Source: an uncultured Ruminococcus sp.
GTDB lineage: Bacteria; Bacillota_A; Clostridia; Oscillospirales; Acutalibacteraceae
DNA length: 6,150 nucleotides
Assembly: GCA_902798605.1 (NCBI GenBank)
Contig: CADBXH010000102.1
Span: 1 to 6,150, forward strand
Reading direction: 5' to 3'
Below the pieces are notes generated by a model that worked only from the letters and a program-made list of their open reading frames with translations, was not told the DNA's origin and made no database searches. Each line of letters starts with the position of its first letter. Position 1 is the first letter of the stretch. Below, piece by piece: positions 4,474 through 6,150 of the stretch. Position numbers and translations under genes: made by a program.

Positions 4474-6150
4474 ATGGCAAAGGAGCTTGCTAAGAATTAC
4501 AAGCCCTCTGAATTTGAGGATAAGATCTACGACTTCTGGATAGAAGGTAACTACTTTCACGCGGAGGCTGACCCTGACAAAAAGCCCTATACTATAGTAA
4601 TGCCGCCGCCGAACATTACAGGCCAGCTGCACATCGGTCACGCGCTTGACGAGACTCTGCAGGATATCCTTATCCGCTGGAGGAGGATGTCGGGTTATTC
4701 CGCGCTTTGGCTGCCCGGAACCGACCACGCGTCTATCGCCACCGAGGCGAAGATCGTTGAAGCTATGCGCAAGGAAGGCGTTTCAAAGGACGATTTGGGG
4801 CGTGAGAAATTCCTTGAGCGCGCGTGGGACTGGAAGCGCGAATACGGCGGAAGGATCACCAAACAGCTTCGCAAGCTGGGCGTTAGCTGCGACTGGAGCC
4901 GCGAGCGCTTTACGATGGACGAGGGCTGCTCGGACGCGGTCAAAGAGGTATTCGTAAAGCTCTACAACGAGGGCAAGATCTACCGCGGCAACCGTATGGT
5001 AAACTGGTGTCCGCACTGCAACACCTCTATCTCGGACGCTGAGGTCGAGTACGAGGAACAGCAGGGCCATTTTTGGCATATCCTCTACAAGGTTCAGGAG
5101 ACAGGCGAGTTTTTGGAGATCGCCACCACCAGACCCGAGACGATGCTCGGCGATACCGCCGTTGCGATAAATAAGGACGACGAAAGATATAAGCACCTGC
5201 ACGGCTGCCACGTTATCCTGCCGCTGCTCGACAAGGTCATCCCGATCGTCTGCGATGAGCACGCCGATATGGAAAAGGGCACGGGCGTTGTAAAGATCAC
5301 CCCCGCCCACGACCCGAACGACTACGAGGTAGGTCAGCGCTGCAAGCTCCCGATCGTCCGCGTATTCACCTACGACGGCTTTATGACCGGCGCCGAGGAC
5401 GTTAAGGCTTACGAGGAGCTAAAGGCAAAGGGCAATCTCGCCGAAAACGAGCCCGAGGTGCTCGACTGCGGCAAGTACGCAGGTATGTCGACAATGGACG
5501 CGAGAAAGGCTATCGTCGAAGACCTCACCGCGCTCGGTCAGCTCAAAGAGGTAAAGCCCCACACCCACGATGTAGGAACCTGCTACCGCTGCCACACCAC
5601 CATCGAGCCGATGGTATCAAAACAGTGGTTCGTAAGGATGGAACCGCTCGCCAAGCCCGCTATCAAGGCGGTCAAGGACAAGGACACAAAGTTTGTTCCC
5701 GAGCGTTTTGAAAAGATATATTTCAACTGGATGGAGAACATCAAGGACTGGTGTATCTCTCGCCAGCTCTGGTGGGGTCACAGGATCCCGGCATACTACT
5801 GCGACGAATGCGGCGAGGTAGTCGTAGCCAAGGAAGCTCCCGAAAAATGCCCCAAGTGCGGCTGCACACACTTGACTCAGGACGAGGATACCCTCGACAC
5901 CTGGTTCAGCTCAGCGCTCTGGCCGTTCTCAACTCTCGGATGGCCTGAGAACACCGAAGATCTAAAATACTTCTACCCCACAAACACCCTTGTAACAGGC
6001 TATGACATCATCTTCTTCTGGGTCGCGAGAATGGTATTCTCCGCGCTCGAGCACACCGGAGAGGTTCCGTTTGACACCGTATTTATCCACGGAATCGTCC
6101 GCGATGAGCTCGGCAGAAAGATGTCAAAATCACTCGGCAACGGCGTTGAC
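4474..6150 (+). CDS. valS: Valyl-tRNA synthetase, N-terminal 559 residues, cut by window edge
   Basis: ValRS is a cytoplasmic class Ia synthetase that activates valine with ATP, loads it onto tRNA-Val and hydrolyses mischarged threonine. The frame is open to the last base with no stop; a full enzyme is about 880 residues, so the anticodon-binding and coiled-coil C-terminal parts lie outside. Visible in order: [13 protein letters not shown] with the HIGH motif at 53-56, GTDHAS (82-87), the CP1 editing domain with TTRPET (218-223) and [15 protein letters not shown] (269-283), then SRQLWWGH (429-436), DTLDTWFSS (482-490), [13 protein letters not shown] (508-520) and the KMSKS loop (549-553). TTRPET plus [11 protein letters not shown] distinguishes ValRS from IleRS and LeuRS. 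Four CxxC pairs (179-182, 370-373, 443-446, 459-462) suggest zinc-knuckle inserts. The ATG has AAGGAG seven bases upstream. It has its own promoter and is independent of the preceding operon. Confidence 0.97.
   Translation, partial: MAKELAKNYKPSEFEDKIYDFWIEGNYFHAEADPDKKPYTIVMPPPNITGQLHIGHALDETLQDILIRWRRMSGYSALWLPGTDHASIATEAKIVEAMRKEGVSKDDLGREKFLERAWDWKREYGGRITKQLRKLGVSCDWSRERFTMDEGCSDAVKEVFVKLYNEGKIYRGNRMVNWCPHCNTSISDAEVEYEEQQGHFWHILYKVQETGEFLEIATTRPETMLGDTAVAINKDDERYKHLHGCHVILPLLDKVIPIVCDEHADMEKGTGVVKITPAHDPNDYEVGQRCKLPIVRVFTYDGFMTGAEDVKAYEELKAKGNLAENEPEVLDCGKYAGMSTMDARKAIVEDLTALGQLKEVKPHTHDVGTCYRCHTTIEPMVSKQWFVRMEPLAKPAIKAVKDKDTKFVPERFEKIYFNWMENIKDWCISRQLWWGHRIPAYYCDECGEVVVAKEAPEKCPKCGCTHLTQDEDTLDTWFSSALWPFSTLGWPENTEDLKYFYPTNTLVTGYDIIFFWVARMVFSALEHTGEVPFDTVFIHGIVRDELGRKMSKSLGNGVD

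Noticed and set aside
4783..5310. 175-codon minus-strand open frame within valS
   Set aside because: Antisense to the conserved CP1 and catalytic regions of valS; no family resemblance and no ribosome binding site seen.

Overview
The window looks like ordinary chromosome from a mid-GC, gut-type Clostridia genome, most likely Ruminococcus or a relative in the Oscillospiraceae. This rests on an ECF-type BioY with BirA-style operators, a YtrA-like GntR/ABC cassette, Gram-positive Shine-Dalgarno sites (AAGGAGG, GGAGGGG), canonical TTGACA promoters, and the cysteine-pair-rich form of valyl-tRNA synthetase. All real genes are on the + strand. The genus is an inference, not something the sequence proves.

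Layout. Bases 1-189 hold no convincing gene. Bases 190-274 are a compact regulatory region: a perfectly spaced sigma-A-type promoter with two tandem biotin-repressor (BirA) operators. One covers the -35 and the other runs from the transcription start to the start codon. They control bioY (275-844), the biotin-binding S component of an ECF importer. Two near-palindromic hairpins that are inverted copies of each other follow bioY, and the second is its probable terminator.

Bases 935-4399 form one transcription unit: a promoter overlapped by an inverted repeat, a short GntR/YtrA-type regulator (1065-1430), an ABC ATPase with a TTG start (1477-2376), and an overlapping 661-residue permease with a large C-terminal soluble domain (2354-4339). 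A strong intrinsic terminator closes it. The natural reading is an autoregulated, effector-sensing regulator controlling an ABC-2-type exporter, similar in plan to the Ytr and Bcr-type cell-envelope-stress systems of Firmicutes. The substrate cannot be read from sequence.

Bases 4414-6150 hold the promoter and first 559 codons of valS, which runs off the right edge just after its KMSKS loop. Its leader is too short for a T-box.

I found no CRISPR array, tRNA, rRNA, complete mobile element or clearly novel system. The most informative features are the double BirA operator, the inverted repeat over the regulator promoter, and the permease with its uncharacterised C-terminal domain.
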